The notes under the pieces were generated by a model. It was not told the DNA's origin, made no database searches, and saw nothing but the letters and a program-made list of their open reading frames with translations. This document shows, in pieces, positions 7,488 through 13,072 of a DNA stretch of 21,892 bases (position 1 is its first letter; each line of letters starts with the position of its first letter). The translations under genes and the position numbers were made by a program. Source of the stretch: a virus; the IMG/VR virus record IMGVR_UViG_3300029309_000390, positions 1 through 21,892 of that record. One strand, 5' to 3'.

Positions 7488-8409
7488 GTCTTCTCGCCTC
7501 AACAGCTACAGTGTCTTCTTCTGGCTCGATTGAATCAATCAACCTCTGCCTCTGTGTTGGTTTTGATTGAGGCATAGCAACAGGCTTGCGCTTCAAATCT
7601 TTCATAGTTTCTTCAGTAGCAAACATTGCTTCCGCAGGTGGAAAGAGAGCATTGAGAGCGGTATCAAGCAAACTCTTACGCTCTTCATCCATAGGAGTGG
7701 CTGGGAATACTGGCGGGATATTATCATTCTCAAACCAAGTAGGCCTAGGTGATGGCCTATCTTCTTCTACTGCATCTTCGGGAGGAATAAAGATATCTAC
7801 ATATTTTGCGCCGCCCTCTTCTGGCGATACAGTGTCTGGCGCAAACTGGTTTCCAAGCACGCGCAGGTATGGGTACACCCTACCCATCATGCCTTTATCT
7901 TTATTCATACTGGATCGCCGCATAGCAGCTTTGAACTGGGTGACAAAATCAACGTCATTGCCTTGATCTTGCATCACCTCCCCTATCTCTTCGAGATATT
8001 CCATCACAAAGCTAGGGTTGCTTGAGAAGTCATACTTATCAGAAATACGATATCCTTCGCCATCACGCTTCACAGAAAACGTGCCGAGCATCATCTTCAA
8101 ATCTGTAGAAAAGCCCTGATCTTCAAAATCTTTGAAGAAGCTACTGGTGCCAAAAAAATCATTGGTCAGGCGATAATCAATCTGGTTAGCGCGTAACGCA
8201 CGAACCTCACGATCCTTCCCTGCCGCTTGATACTTTCTAATATGCGCAGCAGTCGTTGCATCGTCTTTGTAATAGTGATCGCTTATCTTGCGCAGGACAG
8301 CCAAAAGCTCAGGCGACACGCTCTCAGCAGTCAACCTGTCAGAGTCCATAAACTCAGGAAGCAGTGAGTTGAATGCGGCTTTTAGAAAAACTGATTGATA
8401 ATCTCTCAT
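7480..8409 (-). CDS. Hypothetical phage protein (309 residues)
   Basis: Not confidently recognised. The first two thirds look folded: a helical region, then KMMLGTFSVKRDGEGYRISDKYDFS near residues 105-130. That segment resembles the LG.F.....G...I.D.YDF motif seen in domains of large virion or lysozyme-like phage proteins. The C-terminal third is acidic and Pro-rich (PPEDAVEEDRPSPRPTWFEND) and probably disordered. The ATG at 8409 has only a weak GAAGATG upstream. It follows the 57-residue membrane protein by 31 bases and overlaps the DUF6321-like gene. A virion or accessory role is inferred from position only. Confidence 0.75.
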   Translation of the reverse strand: MRDYQSVFLKAAFNSLLPEFMDSDRLTAESVSPELLAVLRKISDHYYKDDATTAAHIRKYQAAGKDREVRALRANQIDYRLTNDFFGTSSFFKDFEDQGFSTDLKMMLGTFSVKRDGEGYRISDKYDFSSNPSFVMEYLEEIGEVMQDQGNDVDFVTQFKAAMRRSSMNKDKGMMGRVYPYLRVLGNQFAPDTVSPEEGGAKYVDIFIPPEDAVEEDRPSPRPTWFENDNIPPVFPATPMDEERKSLLDTALNALFPPAEAMFATEETMKDLKRKPVAMPQSKPTQRQRLIDSIEPEEDTVAVEARRLG

Positions 8410-8440
8410 GCCGCATCTTCATCGAATAGTTAACGAGATA

Positions 8441-8614
8441 TCAACGCACAAATCGCGCACGTACCCATAAGCCAAAAAACAACAGAATCAATGCAGGCTG
8501 TAAGAAAACAAACAGAATCAAGTTCCATGCTTCATAGCTTATGCCTGATGCAGCTTCCATCCACAGAATGACATCGACGCAGTAAAGGAACCAGTAGTTG
8601 ACTTGCTCTGTCAT
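8441..8614 (-). CDS. Small membrane protein (57 residues)
   Basis: Read directly: MTEQVNYWFLYCVDVILW at the start, then SYEAWNLILFVFLQPALILL and FFGLWVRARFVR at the end. The C-terminal half holds one clear membrane segment (about residues 31-50) followed by Arg residues, so the C-terminus is probably cytoplasmic. The first half may form a second, amphipathic segment. The ATG at 8614 has a near-perfect AGGAGGT six bases upstream, which strongly supports translation. Just before it lies the palindrome-like TGCATATGTGCA. The gene's last codons and stop lie in a 32-base element also found at the end of terL. Function unknown. Confidence 0.82.
   Translation of the reverse strand: MTEQVNYWFLYCVDVILWMEAASGISYEAWNLILFVFLQPALILLFFGLWVRARFVR
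8442..8473 (-). repeat. 32-base gene-end element, copy at membrane protein 3' end
   Basis: The partner of 4059-4090. Here the bases encode GLWVRARFVR plus the first two stop-codon bases of the 57-residue protein. In terL one transition (CGA to TGA) stops the frame four codons earlier. Confidence 0.55.
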
Positions 8615-8627
8615 AGCGACCTCCTAG

Positions 8628-8639
8628 TGCATATGTGCA
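8628..8639. promoter_or_regulatory. Operator-like palindrome TGCATATGTGCA
   Basis: Twelve bases with TGCA at both ends, four bases from the ribosome site of the 57-residue membrane protein gene. The same form, TGCATA followed by two variable bases and TGCA, occurs at 12833-12844 and 14676-14687, each time in front of a gene. A shared repressor site is a reasonable guess; the window encodes two small HTH proteins that could bind it. Confidence 0.4.
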
Positions 8640-8732
8640 ACAAGCCTTTTTTAGCAGGAATGTTTGTATAGGTCCATTGCAGTATGCCTGCCGCCTACTT
8701 TTGCCCCCCACCCCCTACATCTACACTAGGCC

Positions 8733-9110
8733 CTAGCTTAGATCGATCGACACAGATATCTCACCTGCGTGTAGGTGCATCATCCTGTCCGGACTCTTGA
8801 AGCCAGCCCTGTCGAGGATGTCCTTGCTTGCCTCCAGCTGTACGTACTCTGACCGTGCGCCCTGTGCCAACTGCATTACCTTTGCAGCCGCTGTCGTAGC
8901 ATTCAGTCCTATCGTCTCAGATACTCTCTGCATCATATACTGTTGTACGTGTGGCAGCTTCAAAGCCTTACTGGCTGTCACTCTCCCGGCTTCACCCTTA
9001 GCGTACCCGGCGGCATGCGCTGCTTCTGTGATGCTACATCCTGTTGCTACAAGCGTATCCACCAGCGCAGTCTGTTTATCTGTCAGCTTTCGGGTTGCTA
9101 CATCAGTCAA
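8733..9110 (-). CDS. terS: Terminase small subunit
   Basis: The region KLTDKQTALVDTLVATGC, then ITEAAHAAGY, is the helix-turn-helix DNA-recognition domain typical of small terminases that select packaging DNA. It is followed by SKALKLPHVQQYM and a C-terminal region with DILDRAGFKSPDRM. Start choice is uncertain. TTG at 9110 (125 residues) has AAGGGGGG about 8 bases upstream. An ATG at 9233 gives 166 residues with a weak GGAAA site, but the extra residues (Cys- and Gly-rich) do not look coding. It is the first gene of the leftward packaging operon, directly downstream of the divergent control region. Confidence 0.82.
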   Translation of the reverse strand: MTDVATRKLTDKQTALVDTLVATGCSITEAAHAAGYAKGEAGRVTASKALKLPHVQQYMMQRVSETIGLNATTAAAKVMQLAQGARSEYVQLEASKDILDRAGFKSPDRMMHLHAGEISVSIDLS

Positions 9111-9268
9111 GGCTTCAGCCCCCCCTTGATCCCCCCCACGTTTACATACGGCAAAACCGCCTGTCAACGTACAAGAAGGCCGTCTACATTTACTTGTTTT
9201 GCTTTGCGTCGCGCTGAGTGGCCGTTGCGCCATTGTGTATTTCCACATCACGCCAACCCACCAGCAGC

Positions 9269-9316
9269 GCTTCTGGCAACCCTGATATTGTTGCATTTGC
9301 TAATGTTGCCAGAAGC
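9269..9316. repeat. 12-base perfect inverted repeat before terS
   Basis: GCTTCTGGCAAC at 9269-9280 is the exact reverse complement of GTTGCCAGAAGC at 9305-9316, with 24 bases between. It lies in the leader of the terS transcript. It could be an RNA stem, a repressor site or a terminase recognition site; nothing in the sequence decides. Confidence 0.6.
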
Positions 9317-9416
9317 TCTCGTGTACACAATGCCGGACGTTCCACCGCGCTCTCTTGCTCCGCAGGGTCTTTGCAGACGGCTTAATGTGTCTTCGCTACC
9401 GCTCGACTACTACTTA

Positions 9417-9498
9417 CAATCATTACCGTCAAAAACTGCTAAAAACGGTAAGCATTTGTGAGAATGTCCGGGCGTCGCATTGCTTCTTTCTAAGTCAT
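9417..9498 (-). pseudogene. Decayed copy of the start of the first early gene
   Basis: On the minus strand, ATG at 9498 is followed by ACT, then the stop TAG where the intact gene at 9808 has AAG, then AAA GAA GCA exactly as in the intact gene. After one extra codon the frame reads DILTNAY, identical to the intact protein, and then meets TAG again. The only base change within the DILTNAY codons is synonymous (AAT for AAC). The preserved upstream ribosome-site region and the premature stop fit a broken duplicate. Alternatively it is a leader kept for its RNA. Confidence 0.55.
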
Positions 9499-9612
9499 GC
9501 GTAAGCCTCCCAGACTCTGCTCACAGCCTCTGCCTAGGTTCCCAATCGGATCACATCTCCTCGCTCTTGTCATGCATCAACCGGCGACTGCCACGCTGTG
9601 CGACGACCGCGC
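9417..9612 (-). repeat. Left arm of inverted leader duplication
   Basis: Read on the minus strand, this arm contains in order GCGCGGTCG, GCATGACAAGAG (9564-9575), GGGAACC (9537-9543), a ribosome-site-like GGGAGGC (9505-9511), ATGACT (from 9498), and GACATTCTCACAAA (to about 9455). The same blocks occur in the same order on the plus strand at 9649-9887. The last strong block (9447-9469) matches its partner at 22 of 23 bases. Weak similarity continues to AATGATTG at 9417-9424. Confidence 0.7.
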
Positions 9613-9648
9613 TCCGCAGGGCGTCGGCAGAGCCTCCGCGTCTGCTTG

Positions 9649-9887
9649 GCGCGGTCGGGGATGTTTTACAGTGCGACGCCTATTGGACGCATGACAAGAG
9701 GACCGCGTCTCCGCGCGTCACGCGGAGGGCGGTCCCCACGGGGCTGCGGGATGCGATCACGAGGGAACCATACGGCAGATGCCGCAACCAGAGCCTAGGA
9801 GGCAAACATGACTAAGAAAGAAGCAACACGACTGGACATTCTCACAAACGCTTACCTTGTGATCATCAACTCTTACGACAATGATTG
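9649..9887 (+). repeat. Right arm of inverted leader duplication
   Basis: The plus-strand copy contains GCGCGGTCG (9649-9657), GCATGACAAGAG (9689-9700), GGGAACC (9763-9769), AGGAGGC (9797-9803), the ATG at 9808 and GGACATTCTCACAAACGCTT (within 9834-9856). It differs from the left arm mainly by an extra GC-rich hairpin segment at about 9701-9748. This arm is the functional leader and start of the first rightward gene. Confidence 0.7.
9700..9735 (+). other. GC-rich hairpin in early leader
   Basis: GGACCGC (9700-9706) pairs with GCGGTCC (9729-9735), and CTCCGCG (9709-9715) pairs with CGCGGAG (9721-9727), around a CGTCA loop, with a small internal bulge. No T-run follows, so it is not a standard terminator. 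It is missing from the left arm of the inverted duplication, so it was either inserted here or lost there. Confidence 0.6.
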
Positions 9888-10239
9888 GCGTAAAGAAAAC
9901 AAAGCTGCTGGTTTCTGTTATGCGATTTCGCGTGACATCGAGTTCAAGGAGAACCAACAGCGTAACCTCAAGGTTGAGATGGCTGCTTTGATGCCGACAA
10001 AAGGTGAGTCAACAGACAGTGACAATCCTTCCGAGGTTATCTCGATTCAGCTTGCACGCAAGTGGGACTTGTTCAACCTTGGTGCCATTGAGCTTGTCGA
10101 TCTGAATGAAGACCTCGACGCTGCCAAAGCGGCCTTCCTCGCCACCACAGGTGAGAAGTGGGTTCCAAAGCCCAAGCGCACTGGCCGCTCAGATGTTGGT
10201 GCTACAATGGCAGACATTGCCAAAGTGCTCGCTTCATAG
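9808..10239 (+). CDS. First early gene, hypothetical protein (143 residues)
   Basis: Starts MTKKEATRLDILTNAYLVI, with AGGAGGC five bases from the ATG. The body is mixed helical and charged. The end GATMADIAKVLAS looks like a short helix after a basic linker (KWVPKPKRTGRSD). I do not recognise it. It is the first gene of the rightward operon and is followed directly by a strong intrinsic terminator, so it may be expressed on its own, early and strongly, as expected for a host-takeover or regulatory protein; that is inference. A broken copy of its first codons lies on the other strand at 9417-9498. Confidence 0.8.
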   Translation: MTKKEATRLDILTNAYLVIINSYDNDWRKENKAAGFCYAISRDIEFKENQQRNLKVEMAALMPTKGESTDSDNPSEVISIQLARKWDLFNLGAIELVDLNEDLDAAKAAFLATTGEKWVPKPKRTGRSDVGATMADIAKVLAS

Positions 10240-10247
10240 ACCACAAG

Positions 10248-10281
10248 AGCCTCGGTGCTTCGGCATCGGGGCTTTTTCTTT
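10248..10281 (+). terminator. Rho-independent terminator with TTCG loop
   Basis: AGCCTCGGTGC pairs over 11 positions (two of them G-U) with GCATCGGGGCT around a TTCG tetraloop, followed by TTTTTCTTT. It lies nine bases after the first early gene's stop, so that gene can be a separate transcript, with later genes read by antitermination, leakage or a further promoter. Confidence 0.9.
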
Positions 10282-10453
10282 GGTCGCAGTCTGCTTCTGG
10301 CAGTCGGCCCCGCTGCGCGCCCCCGAACCCCTCCCTGCTACGCCAACCCACACCACGGTGCCTCACCAAGAGCCTGCAACCCCGGGGGTGACCCGCTTCT
10401 TGCCTCCGGCATTTCTGGCCAAATTCATTTCGTTTTGGAAAAGGAGTGACTTC
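10282..10453 (+). other. C-rich stretch between early genes
   Basis: These 172 bases after the terminator are unusually C-rich in parts (for example GCGCCCCCGAACCCCTCCC) and include a short self-complementary CCCCGGGG. I see no gene. The ribosome site AAGGAG for the next gene is at the end. A promoter for the downstream genes would be expected here but none is obvious. Confidence 0.4.
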
Positions 10454-10639
10454 ATGTCTGTCATCGATACCATATGCTTCACGTTTGCATTTAGCTCACT
10501 GATCTTCATGGTCTGCACACTTGGATTGATTGCCACGTCCGGCAACTTCTTCATTGGATTCATGTTGGTTCTATCAGCCATTGTTGTGCTGACCTCACTA
10601 GCAACGCTGATCTACGTTGCATTCGTCATGGACGATTGA
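10454..10639 (+). CDS. Small two-helix membrane protein (61 residues)
   Basis: Starts MSVIDTICFTFAFSSLIFMV and ends IYVAFVMDD. Almost the whole protein is hydrophobic, with two probable membrane segments (about residues 6-28 and 33-57) joined by a short polar turn (TSGNF). The ATG at 10454 has AAGGAG eight bases upstream. A longer reading of this frame from 10106 would cross the first early gene and the terminator and is not credible. Its role is unknown; small early membrane proteins of phages often act on the host envelope or superinfection, but nothing here shows that. Confidence 0.75.
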   Translation: MSVIDTICFTFAFSSLIFMVCTLGLIATSGNFFIGFMLVLSAIVVLTSLATLIYVAFVMDD

Positions 10640-10932
10640 TGATGAGATCACGCGAAGATTATCTCGATCTAAAACTTTCCAAGGTCATTGATGCTATCGA
10701 CAAAGAGATCGATGTTCTCAAACACGTAGAACAAAATAGACCCGGTGATTTTATGGAAATGGCAGTGCGTAATGAAATCTTACAAAACATCATTGATGCA
10801 ATGCTGAGTGTTGGAACATATGGTGACAATGTTGATTGCACCAATGAATGTGATTACGCATCCCTACGAGCCGGTGAATGCGAATGCTTCAACCGCAAAC
10901 AAGATGAAATCGAATCGAGGTGTCCAGTATGA
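10639..10932 (+). CDS. Hypothetical protein with Cys-rich C-terminus (97 residues)
   Basis: Start ATG at 10639 overlaps the membrane protein's TGA (TGATG); a second ATG follows at once. The first 60 residues look like two long helices (LDLKLSKVIDAIDKEID, then EMAVRNEILQNIIDAML). The last third has six cysteines in CTNEC, CEC and a final C, a spacing that could bind a metal. I do not recognise the family. It overlaps the DnaA-like gene by four bases (ATGA), which suggests coupled expression and perhaps related function in replication. Confidence 0.7.
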   Translation: MMRSREDYLDLKLSKVIDAIDKEIDVLKHVEQNRPGDFMEMAVRNEILQNIIDAMLSVGTYGDNVDCTNECDYASLRAGECECFNRKQDEIESRCPV

Positions 10933-11423
10933 TCGATCAAGGTAGACTGATTGCACAGATTGTACTTGGTGTTTGCGAACTACGTAACTGCCAAGCCAAC
11001 AGCATCCTCGCACCACGTCGCCACAAGGAAGCGATGTACAACAGAATGTTGGTATATCTAATCGCTCACGATTATTGCCAACTGTCATACTCTGCTATTG
11101 GTAGAGTATTGAACCGGGATCACACCACGGTAATACACGGTGTGAAACGTGCGATTGGTGAATACGAAACCAACGCAGACTTTCGTAAGGACTACATCCA
11201 GCTCACACAGGAGGTCAGATTATGGATGGAACAACAACTCTCAACGACTTCGACTTCCCCGTCGAACTCGTTCCACTCTCGTGTCTTACAAGCGATGGAC
11301 ACAATATCGACGTACCCGAGAACATGTCCCGCGCCCTCATACGGCCAGATACACATGACGTGCTCGGTGTCCATGGTTCCAAGTACAGAATCACCACGCA
11401 CAGTCAGGTCGTTGACACGGTAG
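10929..11423 (+). CDS. Stand-alone DnaA domain IV-like DNA-binding protein
   Basis: 164 residues. SAIGRVLNRDHTTVIHGVKR at about 55-74 is the signature of DnaA domain IV, the helix-turn-helix that binds DnaA boxes. The preceding RRHKEAMYNRMLVYLIAHD matches the helices in front of it. There is no AAA+ ATPase domain, so this is only the DNA-binding part. It could recognise the phage origin or compete with host DnaA; this is inference. From about residue 99 on, the frame overlaps the DUF932 gene and reads as a Ser/Thr/Pro-rich tail unlike any domain. A GTG at 10920 could add three residues. Confidence 0.82.
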   Translation: MIDQGRLIAQIVLGVCELRNCQANSILAPRRHKEAMYNRMLVYLIAHDYCQLSYSAIGRVLNRDHTTVIHGVKRAIGEYETNADFRKDYIQLTQEVRLWMEQQLSTTSTSPSNSFHSRVLQAMDTISTYPRTCPAPSYGQIHMTCSVSMVPSTESPRTVRSLTR

Positions 11424-12079
11424 AAGAAGCTGTCGTTCAAGCAAACTTGAGCAGCGACCGCACAATGAGAATCGATGTCTACGAGAATGGCGCACTACTC
11501 AAAGGCACCATCAGCTTCAACGACATCACTATTCAGCCTGTTGTTGGTGACTACATTCGCTTCGACATCAACTTCTGGAACTCATACAACGGTCAGTGGT
11601 CTATCCAGATTACTGGTGAAGGACGCCGCTTGTTTTGTATGAATGGGTGCAGCACCCCACATTCTGTAGCACGTACCTTCCGCAAGCACAGTTCCAGCAT
11701 TAATCCACAACAAGAAGCAGCCAAGCTATCGAAGTCTCTCGATATCTTCTTTAATCAGAAAGATGTCTGGAGTCAGTGGGCAAATTGCTCAGTATTCTTG
11801 GATGATGTTGAGCACTTCTTCAAAGAAGAATTGTGTCAGTATCCGAGCAACTCAAGCTGGGAACGATACAACATGAAGCAGCTTGATGCACTAATGAAGC
11901 AGTATCACGAAGAGCGTCAGACTCTCGGCAACACTGCTTGGGCTGCTTACAATGCAATGACTCATTGGGCATCACATCCTGATGCGTCAAAGCCATACAA
12001 TGTAGAACGTTCACGATCTAATGCAGTTGCAAAAGCGTTGCGTTCAAACACGTGGAATACCAAGGTACTTTGCTTGTAG
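11222..12079 (+). CDS. DUF932 / phage-plasmid-like protein
   Basis: 285 residues, resembling the DUF932 family (also called phage/plasmid-like protein TIGR03299), frequent near replication genes of phages and plasmids but without a proven activity. Supporting segments are VLGVHGSKYRITTHSQVVD near residues 48-66, YIRFDINFWNSYNGQWSI in the middle, and CMNGCSTP near 138-145. The start is strongly supported by AGGAGGT six bases before the ATG. The 5' end overlaps the DnaA-like frame by 202 bases. Confidence 0.8.
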   Translation: MDGTTTLNDFDFPVELVPLSCLTSDGHNIDVPENMSRALIRPDTHDVLGVHGSKYRITTHSQVVDTVEEAVVQANLSSDRTMRIDVYENGALLKGTISFNDITIQPVVGDYIRFDINFWNSYNGQWSIQITGEGRRLFCMNGCSTPHSVARTFRKHSSSINPQQEAAKLSKSLDIFFNQKDVWSQWANCSVFLDDVEHFFKEELCQYPSNSSWERYNMKQLDALMKQYHEERQTLGNTAWAAYNAMTHWASHPDASKPYNVERSRSNAVAKALRSNTWNTKVLCL

Positions 12080-12248
12080 GGAGGCTTTTCCTTGCGCGGC
12101 ACTAGCAGATGCCGGTCGCCAGATATCCAGCGGTCCCAGATTCTTTGTGTGTGTTTCTGTTTGGTGCCGTCAAGCTCGTGCCTCCCGGCTGTCAAAAAAA
12201 AGCTGTGCAACACTGACAGTTATTATGGCGAGTATGGTTATCATCTGC

Positions 12249-12282
12249 GGGGGTCAGTCTTGCTCCGTATCGGCTGACCCCC
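12249..12282. other. Nine-base-pair hairpin
   Basis: GGGGGTCAG (12249-12257) pairs exactly with CTGACCCCC (12274-12282) across a 16-base loop. No T-run follows on either strand, so it is not a textbook terminator; it may be an RNA stability or processing structure, or a protein site. Confidence 0.55.
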
Positions 12283-12295
12283 ATCCCTAAAACTA

Positions 12296-12319
12296 GTGAA
12301 GAACCTGCTATTTCTTCAC
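12296..12319. other. Eight-base inverted repeat
   Basis: GTGAAGAA (12296-12303) and TTCTTCAC (12312-12319) are separated by eight bases and end 23 bases before the next start codon. It may be an operator or a leader hairpin. Confidence 0.5.
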
Positions 12320-12342
12320 CACTTTCTGACTTGGAGGTCACG

Positions 12343-12648
12343 ATGAATCTCAATATTACATGCAAACCAAATGGGATGACCGTTCAACGCATCGTTCATT
12401 CAGACTTCACTACTGTTTTGTTTACCTTTGAAGATGCTGCTGGCGGCAAACTAAAAGTAAGCGTAAACGAATACGACACAGCAAAATGTTCACATTCAAA
12501 GTATCCACGCATACGAGAAGAACACGCGTATATTTCTGCTGCTAGTGGAGATTCAAACGTCGAGCAACGTGCAAGATATCCTATCTTTCTTCAGCAGATG
12601 ACTGATGTGGACGAATGGGAGACTCGTGATGACTACAAAATTGCGTGA
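12343..12648 (+). CDS. Hypothetical early protein (101 residues)
   Basis: Begins MNLNITCKPNGMTVQRI at the ATG that follows GGAGGT by six bases; a TTG 12 bases earlier has no ribosome site. The first half looks like beta strands (TTVLFTFEDAAGGKLKVSV) and the second half is polar and acidic (MTDVDEWETRDDY). I do not recognise it. It overlaps the next gene by 20 bases, so the two are probably translated together. No function is proposed. Confidence 0.7.
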   Translation: MNLNITCKPNGMTVQRIVHSDFTTVLFTFEDAAGGKLKVSVNEYDTAKCSHSKYPRIREEHAYISAASGDSNVEQRARYPIFLQQMTDVDEWETRDDYKIA

Positions 12649-12820
12649 TCGCATCTACAGAGTAAATGTACATATAACAGCATTTATTGATGTCATTGAT
12701 ATCAATGATGCGTCGGCCCGCATTGTCGCTTGTGAAAAGCTTCGCAAAAAAATCGATGACAATTTCAAATATGATGTCATCGAAACTGAACTGTATGATG
12801 TTGACGAATTGCCACGGTAG
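12629..12820 (+). CDS. Hypothetical small early protein (63 residues)
   Basis: Starts MTTKLRDRIYRVNVHITAFI at the ATG at 12629, with GGGAG about seven bases upstream. The alternative ATG at 12605 lies deep in the previous gene without such a site. The rest (VIDINDASARIVACEKLRKK, then FKYDVIETELYDVDEL) alternates strands and a helix, consistent with a small alpha-beta fold. The family is unknown. It is followed by a 45-base gap that holds the TGCATA-type palindrome. Confidence 0.65.
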   Translation: MTTKLRDRIYRVNVHITAFIDVIDINDASARIVACEKLRKKIDDNFKYDVIETELYDVDELPR

Positions 12821-12832
12821 TTGTCAGCCACT

Positions 12833-12844
12833 TGCATATCTGCA
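12833..12844. promoter_or_regulatory. Operator-like TGCATATCTGCA
   Basis: It differs by one base from the site at 8628-8639 and lies 21 bases before the ATG of a small HTH protein, a position where autoregulation would be natural. Confidence 0.4.
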
Positions 12845-12865
12845 TCCTTTGTGAATACTGTGTGC

Positions 12866-13072
12866 ATGGATAGTTACTTTGCACAACTAAAAACCCTTTC
12901 AAATCAAAGGGATGTAGATTTACGTGCTGCTTTCTCATGGGCCAACATACCCGGCAGCACGTACTACCGTGCTAAAAAACGTGACGACATGAGATACGAC
13001 ACAGCGTTGAAAGTCCTCGATGCCATCAACAGAATTCACGCATCTCAGACAGCCAGTCAACATCGACCCTAA
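12866..13072 (+). CDS. Small HTH regulator (68 residues)
   Basis: Start ATG at 12866 (MDSYFAQLKTL). The segment DLRAAFSWANIPGSTYYRAK at about residues 15-34, followed by YDTALKVLDAI, has the layout of a Cro/CI-type or phage-repressor helix-turn-helix: helix, turn at NIPG, recognition helix, then a closing helix. No ribosome site is visible before this start, so translation may be weak or leaderless. The operator-like palindrome at 12833 is directly upstream. The 3' end overlaps the next HTH gene by 53 bases. A regulatory role is inferred from the fold only. Confidence 0.65.
   Translation: MDSYFAQLKTLSNQRDVDLRAAFSWANIPGSTYYRAKKRDDMRYDTALKVLDAINRIHASQTASQHRP

Larger units (their letters stand above)
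9111..9807. promoter_or_regulatory. Divergent control region without an intact gene
   Basis: Nearly 700 bases separate the leftward terS start from the first rightward gene. No long frame here has a convincing start, ribosome site or familiar protein. The region contains a 12-base inverted repeat (9269-9316), a large imperfect inverted duplication (about 9417-9612 against 9649-9887), a decayed gene start on the minus strand, and a GC-rich hairpin (9700-9735). I could not point to a clear sigma-70 promoter for either direction. Divergent transcription must start in or near this region, so it is the likely main control region, and could also hold an origin or packaging site; the last two are speculation. 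Confidence 0.6.
12080..12342 (+). promoter_or_regulatory. Intergenic region with two hairpins
   Basis: These 263 bases split the early operon. I see no gene: the small frames here lack ribosome sites and recognisable content. They hold an A8 run near 12195, a stem at 12249-12282 and a second stem at 12296-12319, and end with the ribosome site GGAGGT of the next gene. A promoter or processing site is likely but not identified. Confidence 0.5.

Noticed and set aside
8704-8715. Run CCCCCCACCCCC (G-rich on the coding strand), possible quadruplex
   Set aside because: Only two clear G-runs with poor further tracts; a low-complexity stretch between genes is enough to explain it.
9111-9296. Longer small terminase starting at 9233 or 9296
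   Set aside because: The added residues are Cys-, Trp- and Gly-rich without family resemblance, and the 9296 start lies in the inverted repeat; 9233 remains possible but is less likely than TTG at 9110.
9480-9815. Plus-strand frames of 65-111 residues in the control region
   Set aside because: Arg/Ser/Pro-rich translations typical of GC-rich noncoding DNA, with no ribosome site and conflicting with the inverted duplication.
9417-9887. Protelomerase-type telomere palindrome
   Set aside because: The arms are imperfect, separated by 36 bases and include coding sequence, unlike the short perfect palindromes of linear plasmid phages, and no protelomerase is seen.
10106-10453. Upstream extension of the 10454 membrane protein frame
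   Set aside because: It would run out of frame through the first early gene and across a strong terminator; the internal ATG has a good ribosome site.
12092-12290. Small plus-strand frames after the DUF932 gene
   Set aside because: No ribosome sites, Cys/Arg-rich translations, and they cover the hairpins.
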